64,000 nt of DNA from Ostrinia nubilalis (taxonomy: Eukaryota; Arthropoda; Insecta; Lepidoptera; Crambidae): the NCBI RefSeq assembly GCF_963855985.1, contig NC_087098.1:13846501-13910500 (forward strand), in the 5' to 3' direction. Under the pieces are notes generated by a model, which saw nothing but the letters and a program-made list of their open reading frames with translations, searched no databases and was not told the origin of the DNA. This document shows positions 22,229 through 34,900 of this stretch, one piece after another (position 1 is the first letter of the stretch; every line of letters starts with the position of its first letter). A program made the position numbers and the translations under genes.

Positions 22229-23320
22229 ATAGCCTGACCAAAAACATAAAAACCCTCGCCATGTTGCGGAAAACTAATGGTACTAATTTCTTTTAATGGC
22301 AACAGTAACTGAAAACTTCATTGACATGTCACCTTGCATGTCAGTCTATTGCTGTCAAAGTATAAACAAACTTTATTTTAAATGTGCGCAATTGATTTTG
22401 TGAATTAAATTGCTAGAATCTTTTTATAGTCGTGAAAGAAAACTGGTTCACAATGTGTTAAAGTATTTGTCGAAGAGAAATACTAAGGGTTCGGACAATA
22501 TTTTCATTGAATAATGTTTTCGACAAAGGGTGTCAAATTGACTGACATGTTTATCGTATAGTACAGTCCACTATGAAAATTAGCTGTGATTTGTTTCAAC
22601 TACCTATTTTAAAGTTTTTTATCACTTTCTAAGTGTTGAATTTTATGGAATTGGGAAAGAAGTACCGAGTTTGAAGCGTTCATGAGCAGACATTGCAGTT
22701 GAATATTCAATTTCTGAATTTGATTATTCATGAATAATAAAATAAATCCTACTAACTCGATTGACGGTTTCATTTAATTTAAAGGCACTGGGTCTCTATC
22801 AGAAGGAACTCTAGGGGTGGAATCTCCATTGGCGTGGGTTAACGGGCAAGGAGATAATATCTTGGATGGTTGACAATCACTTTTCCTACAATTTAACGTT
22901 CCACCAAACTCAACACGCTCTCAAAGATAACCTCGCAGCCGCCTGCTCACACTTGACATGACACAACTCATTGACAGTTATCTTTTTCTGCGCATCAGTC
23001 GGGTGTTACGTTTAGGAATCACAAACCTTCTGCTCTACAGATTTCTACAGATAACATAATATTAAGATTGGTACTATTAATCATCAATAATAATTTGCAG
23101 CATCTGTGTCCGGCGCCGACAAATTTATTTAAACCAGGTTACCTATAATAATATTTTTTCGTTAATTCATGAAAATATCAAATTAGCCCGTAATCCTGAA
23201 TCCTGATACATAAAGTTAGCCTATTAATTTAACACAGGTACGACTGTACTCAGTGTTGCACTATCAAATGCAATTGACGCGCCTCTATGCCAGGGTTTTT
23301 ATGTTCCTGGTCAGGCTATA
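22229..23320. mobile_element. 1.1-kb DNA element with ~30-bp TIRs
   Basis: The left end ATAGCCTGACCAAAAACATA is mirrored by the right end (TATGTTCCTGGTCAGGCTAT with two mismatches), and both are followed inward by an AAAACCCT word. It is flanked by TA. The interior is non-coding. The superfamily is uncertain. Confidence 0.65.
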
Positions 23321-23966
23321 ATATTCATATTTCATAAACTTAGTTGGTTTTGGTAAAGGAGTTTCTGGTTTACTATGAGATATTGAGTCGGTAAAATCTT
23401 TGTACGGCACTTTCATAATTTGTGCACTTATCTGAGCTGCATTCGTATCAAATTCTTTGTTGCGAGTTGCGAGAGCTAGTGACGGTCGCGCTTAGAGAAT
23501 GTGAGAGTTGTAATGTTTCAGTGGACAATGTGGACAATGGACATATTGTTACTATTATATTTGTAAGTTTTTTTAGACATGAGGACATTTGAGGACGCTC
23601 TTTGAGGCAGTTTTTTTCAGGCGTTTTAAAGGAATATTTGCTTGGGCTTCTTACTCCCCTGGAAATATTTTTGAGCTTTGTCTTGTTTACATGGACAGCA
23701 TACTTTGTTTCATAGTGCAAAGCGTTCGAAAGAATCGCGGTTGGTGCACGAACAAATCGATATTTTTCTTCTCTACCTATGTGGTGGTTTACGCAAAGTT
23801 TTTAAATTTGAAAGTTTCATGCTGGCTTATATTGACAGTCGTGCTTCTTCGGGGGTTCTTTAGGTTTCGGCTCTTTTTTCGGTCGCGTGATAGATGCTGC
23901 ACTGCGACAACATAAATTTGCTGACTTCACGACCTGCAAAATAGTTTGAATTTAGAACCCACCTAA

Positions 23967-24024
23967 GGGTGAGGCCCCATAAGTCCGTTGCGCTGCGTTG
24001 CGCAACGGACATGGGGCCTCACCC
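23967..24024. mobile_element. 58-bp perfect foldback with TAA target duplication
   Basis: GGGTGAGGCCCCAT at the left and ATGGGGCCTCACCC at the right form the outer stem, continued inward by GTCCGTTGCG/CGCAACGGAC. TAA flanks both ends, as for Harbinger-type MITEs. It is among the smallest elements in the window. Confidence 0.7.
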
Positions 24025-24283
24025 TAAGGGTCATTGGCTTATTAGGTAGAGGTACTACATGATGTCAGGCTGGATTATGCGCACTGGTTTCGAAAACGGG
24101 GTCTGTTGACGGCCGCTCACGCGCCGCCACCGCCCCGCTGCCCGTAAAATTCGAGGTAAGGCGTCCACTATCATCGCCCGCACCGAGCTAGCATTTATGC
24201 AGTGCTAGTAAATCATACAACGCGAGCCAATGGACGCGTACCTACCTCTAGGCAACATGGTATTCAGGTAGGGGCTTCCATTG

Positions 24284-24474
24284 CAATGAGGGTTTTCGCG
24301 ATTGAAAAATCCACCAAATGGCAATACGTAGACGCGAGGTCCAAATGCTGCGTGATTGGTGGATTTTGACATATCTGTCAATGTCATGTCAAAAATAACC
24401 AATCATGCAGCATTTGGACCTCGCGTCTACGTATTGCCATCTGGCGGATTTTTCAATCGCGAAAACCCTCATTG
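24284..24474. mobile_element. 191-bp foldback MITE, arms ~75 bp
   Basis: Arms begin CAATGAGGGTTTTCGCGATT and are mirrored at the right with a few mismatches, including CAATACGTAGACGCGAGGTC near the loop. The high arm identity suggests recent insertion or strong hairpin conservation. It is non-coding. Confidence 0.8.
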
Positions 24475-25905
24475 GCACTCTTGATCATAATAACAAAGTT
24501 CAAATTCGTTACTTCGTTATTCGGCCCTTTGACTCAGGCGCATTTACCGATAATTTTCGGAAGTGAGACAAAGCGAAACGAAATGAAAGGGGTGCTTCTT
24601 ACACTATCCATTTCGGTCATAGTCGCGTGTATGCATAGACACTATTATTACGAGATACATAGGTTGTAAGTATCAAAATAAAACACCAGTTTAAATAATA
24701 TTTTTTAATTCGTCGAATAAAATTAATCTTTTTGTAAATAAAATCATTTTTTAAAGTAGACAAAGATACAAATCGCTAATTCGTGAGTGACGTTAGATAC
24801 AAAATAACAAATTGATTTGTCAAAACTATTTACAACGGAAAAAAAAACTTCGAAAACGCAATAAAATTATTGGCACGAAAAACGATGAGTCAAAAAATCC
24901 GTAGTAGGTATCACACAAGCGATTAAAGTTTTTTGAAGACTAACGCGCTTAGTCTCTTTGCATTTGGTATCTAAAACAAGTTTGTTTTAACCCAAATAGC
25001 GACTCGAAAGGCCATAATGGCGCCTTAACACTTTACAAGTTTTTAAAACTTTTGCAAAGGTCAATAAATTGCAGTCTGAGATTCGAAATAAAAATATTTG
25101 ACAACAAAGAGCGGACGTGTTACAATCTGGGGACAGAATATTCAGCTTACCAGGCATTTTTCATTATTTAGCTTTTAAAAACTCCATAGGCGATTAATGC
25201 CATTGGCTAAATTAGTCACAAAGCGTTCTGTGAAGAGAAATAAATACCCCGCGAAAAAGTTGCAAAGTACCGGTGAAAAAAATACAAGATTCCCCAATAT
25301 CAATAAAACTGTCAGTCAACTTACATAAAATCGCTAATGTGATGTGACCTTAAAAATTAATTGTTCGATTTTTTTACATCGATTGAAGGTACGATTGTTC
25401 GATATGTTTCGCTTACGTTTATTATAAAGAGTATTATTATAATTCTATAATACAAACATTATGTACATTTCGTTATATTTAACTGGCTTAACTAATGAAG
25501 GCACCAGAGTGAGGTCGGTGGAGGTTTAACACCTGTAATGGAAACAAAGTTTTATACATTAGGCAAGTATTAGAAAAAAAGATATCTCTGTATATTAAAA
25601 TGACGTTATTACGTTTAATTAATTAAGGTCAAACTAAAAAAACGTTTAATAATTCACATGTTGCTCAAAATTCTATAATAGATTTCTTACTATTTACATG
25701 TTAATAAAATTATAATTATTTCGTGTTATAATGTGGATTGCTTGTGCAGAATGCATTTTTTTTGCATTATATTTTAGATTATTTCGTTTTTATAATGTGG
25801 ATTGCTTGTGCATAATGCTTTTTTTTGCACTATATTTTAGTTTAGTTTATGTGTATTAATTATTAAATTAATATGAACTTACACAAATTCGCACAACTAT
25901 CGTCT

Positions 25906-25962
25906 CTAAACGTCTGTGCTCCAAACTATCGCATTTGTACCCAACGCACAAGATGGACAATT
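25906..25962 (-). CDS. Coiled-coil gene, last exon
   Basis: The acceptor TTTTTTCAG precedes AATTGTCC. It encodes NCPSCALGTNAIVWSTDV then TAG, in phase with the exon at 26789. A GTAAGT donor at about 25873 lies after the stop and would matter only for a 3' UTR intron or another isoform. Confidence 0.6.
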   Translation of the reverse strand, partial: NCPSCALGTNAIVWSTDV

Positions 25963-28900
25963 CTGAAAAAACATAACAAATTATAAATACAATTTTTATT
26001 TTATTTTAAACCTATAAATTGGCAAATTTTTTTGTAGAGTAGATCCACTCATTCCACTCCCATTCTTCCTGTGAATGTCGTAAAAGGTATCTTTTCACTG
26101 AAGAATAAACTTATCATTTTACATATTTCCCATACTGAAACTGTTAATATGCCAAACCTATTCTTCAGTTAAAAGTTATCCGACGATTGAAATATTAGCC
26201 CTAAATCCAATAAATAAATCTTTATTTTACTCACACAAAAATCGTACATAGTTACATAGTGAATGTATAAGATAAGTTTGATGTTCATTCTTGTGTGAGT
26301 CAGATGCCTATGCTACGAGTAGGTATTTAGTATACCTGTGGGTCTAGACAAAGTGCACATTATAATCGCAAACCAGTCGAAAAGTGGTCGAAAGGCCTTT
26401 TTTTGTATGGAGTTTTGACAGATTCGATTTTGCATTTAATTTTTGTCTAGGGGGCTGTATTACAGAGCCCCGATTACGGTAACTTTTAACGTTTCCAATC
26501 CAGACGCGCTTCATCGATTCTGCGATAAGATTGGTCAAAACAGCTGACGTACGCTGTTGAACGACCAATCGTATCGCAGAATCGAGAAGCGTGTCTGGAT
26601 TGGAGACGTTAAAAATTACCGTAATCGGGGCTCAGGTCAACTAAACCCAACCGGTCTAGCCAGGGTGGGGAGTGTAGGTCAAATCCTCCATTTGCCTCTG
26701 GTAAATAAGTATGGGGCATGCTCCTACAGATAAGTCTAAATGACCTGTGATGCTGATAATAAATTTAAAAAGAAACATGGATACTTACAACAATACTTTC
26801 AATGGCATTCGCTAACTGCTCCTCCATAATCTTAACATCTCCATGGTCTAGCACTTCCTGTAACAATTGAAACAATATTTAATCAAAAGGCAAATTTATA
26901 TTATAGTTATAGACAGACCAACCTACGCTATCAGATTCTACTCTGATTATGTGAATATGAATTATTGAATGCAGTTCTCTTTCTTTCCAAAAATAAAGGA
27001 ATGTTTTCTTTAAGTAAAATTTTCTATCTACAGTATTAAGAGTACTTTCCCTCCAGGTGGCATTACAAAATTCCACCCTGTATATGTATAACTCAAAGGT
27101 GACTGACTGACATAGTGATCTGTCAACGCACAGCCCAAACCACTGGATGGATCGGGCTGAAATTTGGCATGCAGGTAGATGTTATGACGTAGGCATCCGC
27201 TAAGAAAGGATTTTACGAAACTCCACCCCTAAGAGGGTAAAACGGGATCCACGTGTACGAAGTCGCGTGCGGCCGCTAGTTGAAGTATAATTTGAAAACA
27301 CAAAATGAAAGAAATAAATCTCTCTGTGCATGTCTCTCCCCAACTTTTCTGGCCAGCATAGGAAGTGTCCACAGCTGGATAAAGGCCTCCCCCAAGGATT
27401 TCCACAAAGACCGGTCCTGCGCCGATCGCATCCAGGCACCACCCGCGACCTTCACCAGATCGTCGGTCCACCTAGCTAGTGGGAGGCCTATCGCTACGTC
27501 TTCCGGTTATCCTTCGGCTTGGCTATCCTTGGGGGAGGCTTGTCCAGCAGTGGACATATTTCGGCTGAAAAGAAGATAGGAAGTGTATTGTGCCGGTATG
27601 CACAATACTTAATCTCTTCATATCTTATCTTGATCACGTTCACAGTGTCAGCACATTTATCACGTATAGTGTTGATGCTGTGACGTCATTTACCTATAAC
27701 CTACATCGTATAAATACTCGTGTAGTACAGACTAAAGCCTGGTCCGTGAGCACGTAGAATCCCGTCCAATCAACGTCCAACCCGCACAGTCGCGACAGCA
27801 ATATAATTACGCGCGAGCGATAAAGGTGGGTAGCTTGGGATCATTGGACGGGATTCTACGTGCTCACGGACCAGGCTTTAATATCAGAGACTAATACCAA
27901 CTTTTGTCTCATTTATACGGTCTCCTAACATGGCACATGTATCATACCTCCTGACAGAGCTTGACGCTATCCGCTATCTCGGGCACGGCGGCGCACAGGC
28001 GCGCGGCGGCGCACGCGCAACTCACGCTGGCCAGCCGCGCGGCGCCGTGCACCACGCCCGCGTTGCCCGCCAACCGCAGCGACGCGAACTCGCCGCCCGC
28101 GCCCGGCACGGCATACGTCATCGAGGACACGGCGCGCTGCCACTCCTAAAACACGCGGCGGTATAAACCCGAACCCCTTTCGAAATAGACAACTGATTAC
28201 AAAAAATATAGCACCTATCCTACTAATATTATTTCTGTTACCCTTTCACGCTACATATATTTGCTACCCTTCAAATGGCACTCGCCGCCGGCGCCCGGCA
28301 CGGCGTACGTCATCGAGGACACGGCGCGCTGCCACTCCTAAAACACGCGGCGGTATAAACCCGAACCCGTTTCGAAATAGACAACTGACTACAAAAAATA
28401 TAGCACCTATCCTACTAATTTATGTCTGTTACCCTTTCACGCTAAATATATTTGCTATCCTTCAAATGGCACTCGCCGCCCGCGCCCGGCACGGCGTACG
28501 TCATCGAGGACACGGCGCGCTGCCACTCCTAAAACACGCGGCGGTATAAACCCGAACCCGTTTCGAAATAGACAACTATCTGAGCAACTGACACTACAAA
28601 AAATGGCTGTGACATACGGACGGACAGACAGACAGACATGACGAATCTATGAGGGTTCCGTTTTTTGACATTTGGCTACGGAACCCTAAAAAGGGTTGGA
28701 CCTATCCTACTAATTTATGTCTGTTACCCTTTCACGCTAAATATTATTTGCTACCCTTCAAATGGCACTCGCCGCCCGCGCCCGGCACGGCGTACGTCAT
28801 CGAGGACACGGCGCGCTGCCACTCCTAAAACACGCGGCGGTATAAACCCGAAACCGTTTCGAAATATACAACTATCTGAGCAACTGACACTACAAAAAAT

Positions 28901-31900
28901 GGCTGTGACATACGGACGGACAGACAGACAGACATGACGAATCTATGAGGGTTCCGTTTTTTGACATTTGGCTACGGAACCCTAAAAAGGGTTGGACCTA
29001 TCCTACTAATTTATGTCTGTTACCCTTTCACGCTAAATATTATTTGCTACCCTTCAAATGGCACTCGCCGCCCGCGCCCGGCACGGCGTACGTCATCGAG
29101 GACACGGCGCGCTGCCACTCCTAAAACACGCGGCGGTATAAACCCGAACCCCTTTCGAAATAGACAACTGACTACATAAAAAATTCACCTATCCTACTAA
29201 TATTATTTCTGTTACCATTTCACGCTAAATATAATTATTTGCTACCCTTCAAATGGCTATCGCCGCCCGCGCCCGGCACAGCGTACGTCATCGAGGACAC
29301 GGCGCGCTGCCACTCCTAAAACACGCGGCGGTATAAACCCGAACCCCTTTCGAAATAGACAACTGACTACATAAAAAATTCACCTATCCTACTAATATTA
29401 TTTCTGTTACCCTTTCACGCTACATATATTTGCTATCCTTCAAATGGCACTCGCCGCCGGCGCCCGGCACGGCGTACGTCATCGAGGACACGGCGCGCTG
29501 CCACTCCTAAAACACGCGGCGGTATAAACCCGAACCCGTTTCGAAATATACAACTATCTGAGAAACTGACACTACAAAAAATGGCTGTGACATACAGACG
29601 GACAGACAGACAGACATGATGAATCTATAACGGTTCCGTTTGTTGCCATTTGGCTACGGAACCCTAAAAAGGGTTGGACCTATCCTACTAATTTATGTTT
29701 GTTACCCTTTCACGCTAAATATATTTGCTACTCTTCAAATGGCACTCGCCGCCCGCGCCCGGCACGGCGTACGTCATCGAGGACACGGCGCGCTGCCACT
29801 CCTAAAACACGCGGCGGTATAAACCCGAACCCCTTTCGAAATAGACAACTATCTGAGCAACTGACACTACAAAAAATGGCTGTGACATACGGACGGACAG
29901 ACAGACAGACATGACGAATCTATAAGGGTTCCGTTTTTTGCCATTTGGCTACGGAACCCTAAAAAGGGTTGGACCTATCCTACTAATTTATGTCTGTTAC
30001 CCTTTCACGCTAAATATAATTATTTGCTACCCTTCAAATGGCACTCGCCGCCCGCGCCAGGCACGGCGTACGTCATCGAGGACACGGCGCGCTGCCACTC
30101 CTAAAACACGCGGCGGTATAAACCCGAACCCGTTTCGAAATATACAACTGACTACAAAAAATATAGCACCTATCCCACTAATTTATGTTTGTTACCCTTT
30201 CACGCTAAATATAATTATTTGCTACCCTTCAAATGGCACTCGCCGCCCGCGCCCGGCACAGCGTACGTCATCGAGGACACGGCGCGCTGCCACTCCTAAA
30301 ACACGCGGCGGTATAAACCCGAAACCGTTTCGAAATAGACAACTATCTGAGCAACTGACACTACAAAAAATGGCTGTGACATACGGACGGACAGACAGAC
30401 AGACATGACGAATCTATGAGGGTTCCGTTTTTTGCCATTTGGCTACGGAACCCTAAAAAGGGTTGGACCTATCCTACTAATTTATGTTTGTTACCCTTTC
30501 ACGCTAAATATATTTGCTACCCTTCAAATGGCACTCGCCGCCGGCGCCCGGCACGGCGTACGTCATCGAGGACACGGCGCGCTGCCACTCCTAAAACACG
30601 CGGCGGTATAAACCCGAACCCCTTTCGAAATAGACAACTATCTGAGCAACTGACACTACAAAAAAGGGTTGGACTTATCCTACTAATTTATGTCTGTTAC
30701 CATTTCACGCTAAATATAATTATTTGCTACCCTTCAAATGGCACTCGCCGCCCGCGCCCGGCACGGCGTACGTCATCGAGGACATGGCGCGCTGCCACTC
30801 CTAAAACACGCGGCGGTATAAACCCGAACCCGTTTCGAAATAGACAACTGACTACAAAAAATATAGCACCTATCCTACTAATATTATTTCTGTTACCCTT
30901 TCACGCTACATATATTTGCTATCCTTCAAATGGCACTAGCCGCCCGCGCCCGGCACGGCGTAGGCCATCGAGGACACGGCGCGCTGCCACTCCTAAAACA
31001 CGCGGCGGTATAAACCCGAACCCGTTTCGAAATAGACAACTATCTGAGCAACTGACACTACAAAAAATGGCTGTGACATACAGACGGACAGACAGACAGA
31101 CATGATGAATCTATAACGGTTCCGTTTGTTGCCATTTGGCTACGGAACCCTAAAAAGGGTTGGACCTATCCTACTAATTTATGTTTGTTACCCTTTCACG
31201 CTAAATATATTTGCTACTCTTCAAATGGCACTCGCCGCCCGCGCCCGGCACGGCGTACGTCATCGAGGACACGGCGCGCTGCCACTCCTAAAACACGCGG
31301 CGGTATAAACCCGAACCCCTTTCGAAATAGACAACTATCTGAGCAACTGACACTACAAAAAATGGCTGTGACATACGGACGGACAGACAGACAGACATGA
31401 CGAATCTATAAGGGTTCCGTTTTTTGCCATTTGGCTACGGAACCCTAAAAAGGGTTGGACCTATCCTACTAATTTATGTCTGTTACCCTTTCACGCTAAA
31501 TATAATTATTTGCTACCCTTCAAATGGCACTCGCCGCCCGCGCCAGGCACGGCGTACGTCATCGAGGACACGGCGCGCTGCCACTCCTAAAACACGCGGC
31601 GGTATAAACCCGAACCCGTTTCGAAATATACAACTGACTACAAAAAATATAGCACCTATCCCACTAATTTATGTTTGTTACCCTTTCACGCTAAATATAA
31701 TTATTTGCTACCCTTCAAATGGCACTCGCCGCCCGCGCCCGGCACGGCGTACGTCATCGAGGACACGGCGCGCTGCCACTCCTAAAACACGCGGCGGCAT
31801 AAACCCGAACCCCTTTCGAAATAGACAACTGACTACAAAAAATATAGCACCTATCCTACTAATTTATGTCTGTTACCCTTTCACGCTAAATATATTTGCT

Positions 31901-34900
31901 ACCCTTCAAATGGCACCAGCCGCCCGCGCCCGGCACGGCGTACGTCATCGAGGACACGGCGCGCTGCCACTCCTAAAACACGCGGCGGTATAAACCCGAA
32001 CCCGTTTCGAAATAGACAACTATCTGAGCAACTGACACTACAAAAAATGGCTGTGACATACGGACGGACAGACAGACAGACATGACGAATCTATGAGGGT
32101 TCCGTTTTTTGCCATTTGGCTACGGAACCCTAAAAAGGGTTGGACCTATCCTACTAATTTATGTTTGTTACCCTTTCACGCTAAATATATTTGCTACCCT
32201 TCAAATGGCACTCGTCGCCGGCGCCCGGCACGGCGTACGTCATCGAGGACACGGCGCGCTGCCACTCCTAAAACACGCGGCGGTATAAACCCGAACCCGT
32301 TTCGAAATATACAACTATCTGAGCAACTGACACTACAAAAAATGGCTGTGACATACGGACGGACAGACAGACAGACATGACGAATCTATAAGGGTTCCGT
32401 TTTTTGCTTTTTGGCTACGGAACCCTAAAAAGGGTTGGACCTATCCTACTAATTTCTATTTATTACCCTTTCACGCTAAATATATTTGCTACCCTTCAAA
32501 TGGCACTAGCCGCCCGCGCCCGGCACGGCGTACGCCATCGAGGACACGGCGCGCTGCCACTCCTAAAACACGCGGCGGCATAAACCCGAACCCGTTTCGA
32601 AATAGACAACTATCTGAGCAACTGACACTACAAAAAAGGGTTGGACCTATCCTACTAATTTATATTTGTTACCCTTTCACGCTAAATATAATTATTTGCT
32701 ACCCTTCAAATGGCACTTGCCGCCCGCGCCCGGCACGGCGTACGTCATCGAGGACACGGCGCGCTGCCACTCCTAAAACACGCGGCGGTATAAACCCGAA
32801 CCCCTTTCGAAATAGACAACTGACTACAAAAAATATAGCACCTATCCTACTAATATTATTTCTGTTACCCTTTCACGCTACATATATTTGCTACCCTTCA
32901 AATGGCACTCGCCGCCCGCGCCGGGCACGGCGTACGTCATCGAGGACACGGCGCGCTGCCACTACTAAAACACGCGTCGGCATAAACCCGAACCCGTTTC
33001 GAAATAGACAACTGACTACAAAAATGGCACTCGCCGCCCGCCCCCGCCACGGCGTATGTCATCGAGGACACGGCGCGCTGCCACTCCTAAAACACGCGGC
33101 GGTATAAACCCGAACCTCTTTCGAAATAGACAACTGACTACAAAAAATATAGCACCTATCCTACTAATATTATTTCTGTTACCCTTTCACGCTAAATATA
33201 ATTATTTGCTACTCTTCAAATGGCACTCGCCGCCCGCGCCCGGCACGGCGTACGTCATCGAGGACACGGCGCGCTGCCACTCCTAAAACACGCGGCGGTA
33301 TAAACCCGAACCCGTTACGAAATAGACAACTATCTGAGCAACTGACACTACAAAAAAGGATTGGACCTATCCTACTAATTTCTATTTATTACCCTTTCAC
33401 GCTAAATATAATTATTTGGATTTGAAGTACACAATGGATTTCGTTTAAACTTTACAGTAGGTATTATCGTTTTACATCAGACTGACATGTAGGCGTATTC
33501 ATAACGATATTTCTGTGACAAATGTGTGGAAAAACTCACACATTATGTGAAAAGGAAAGATGGAGGGATGTATTGTTTCTTACTCGTTTAACATAAATAA
33601 ATAAACCGTTTGGTAGGCATAAAGAAAATTTGAGACCCAGGGAAAATATAGGATAGTTTTTATAAATATTGACGCATTTCAATGGTCAAACTGAAATATA
33701 ACATTTATGTAAGAATTAAGAATATGGTTTTTAGCAGAACCGTGTTTATCCCATCGGTTAAGCTTTCAACCACCATTTAGTAAGAATAAAGAACTCAGTT
33801 AACAAGGTATTTTAGTCACAACCTATTACGGTATTAGAATATAATCCACAACCATACTGACCTCTGTATCAGTCTTAGCGTCGGCGTCTCCTATGGACCT
33901 AACGAGCTCCTTCGAAATCGCCATTAAGAGGTAATTAGTAATTTTTGCTTTGGTTTCAACAGTCACTTCTCTGCCGCAGACGGGGGTTATGTCTTTGCAG
34001 AGTCTCGTCAGATCGTCGTCTGCGGTGTTATGTATTCTATCGAACAGGTCTTCGATCAGTTGGCTGACTAGCTGGCTCCTCATGGACGGGCAGGAGCACC
34101 TGGCGTCCGAGGTGATGTAGCTCATGCTGTGATGCATCCTCCCATAGTCGGTCTTCTTTGGCACGGCCGTATATATTGAATAGCCCTCGTCTATGTATTC
34201 CGTTCTCTCCGGCTGGAGTTCCACTCGCGACGCGTGGTACGACTGCCGCATAGTCTCACTCCTCAATTCCTCTAACTCCTCAGTTTTTATCGACAACTCG
34301 TGGCTGAGAGTTTTGATTTTTTCGTCACATTTCCTTTTGCACTGTTGCAATGCTTTCTGAGTTATAGCTAGCTGCTTTTCCAGAGATTCCACCTGAGAAC
34401 ACACGTCTTCTTAGAAGGTCTTCCATGACACCGCTGCATGCATATTTACATTCTTCCGCCATGCATTTTGTGAGCCCAACAATAACACCGTCGATTCCGA
34501 GTGGGTAAAGCCAACATGCGTCGCGTTAACGAAACAAACAAAGCGCAAACATTCAAAGCGTTAGCAAAAAGAGTGCCAAAGCATCAACACATTCAAATTT
34601 TAACTACTGTTTAATCCGAAACCATAGTTATCTAGTCATATTTTTAATCTTCTAATTAACCTTAATTAAACAAGGCATGAAAGTTCGTCAACAATTAGAC
34701 GAAACATAAATCGGTCTGTTTTTATGTTCATTTTGGCAGTTATAAATAGGTATATTTAAAATCATGCGGAGCTTAAAATTCATTCAGTTAGATGTCATTG
34801 TACAATTAAGTGGTTATTAAGATTTTTTTTCAAAAACTAAATCTTTGATATCTCAATGTTAAGACCTTTCGCTAGTTAATTAGAAGATTGTAATTCAGTT

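Larger units (their letters stand above)
23321..25905. other. Intergenic, foldback repeats only
   Basis: Contains the two foldbacks listed at 23967-24024 and 24284-24474. Small ORFs near 23450-23920 on both strands lack splice sites and recognisable sequence. TTTATT near 25418 would be a minus-strand AATAAA for the coiled-coil gene, about 490 bases after its stop. Confidence 0.45.

Noticed and set aside
23448..23915. Overlapping ORFs on both strands, possible small gene
   Set aside because: No splice signals, domain or compositional support; probably chance ORFs.
28665..32380. Many plus-strand ORFs with RRPRPARRTSSRTRRAATPK repeats, looking like an Arg/Pro/Ala-rich repeat protein
   Set aside because: They are the antisense of the exon-derived tandem units; stop-free length comes from the GC-rich block and changes with every unit.
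28146..33420. CRISPR array
   Set aside because: Units are far too long, contain no unique spacers and lie in a eukaryotic intron.
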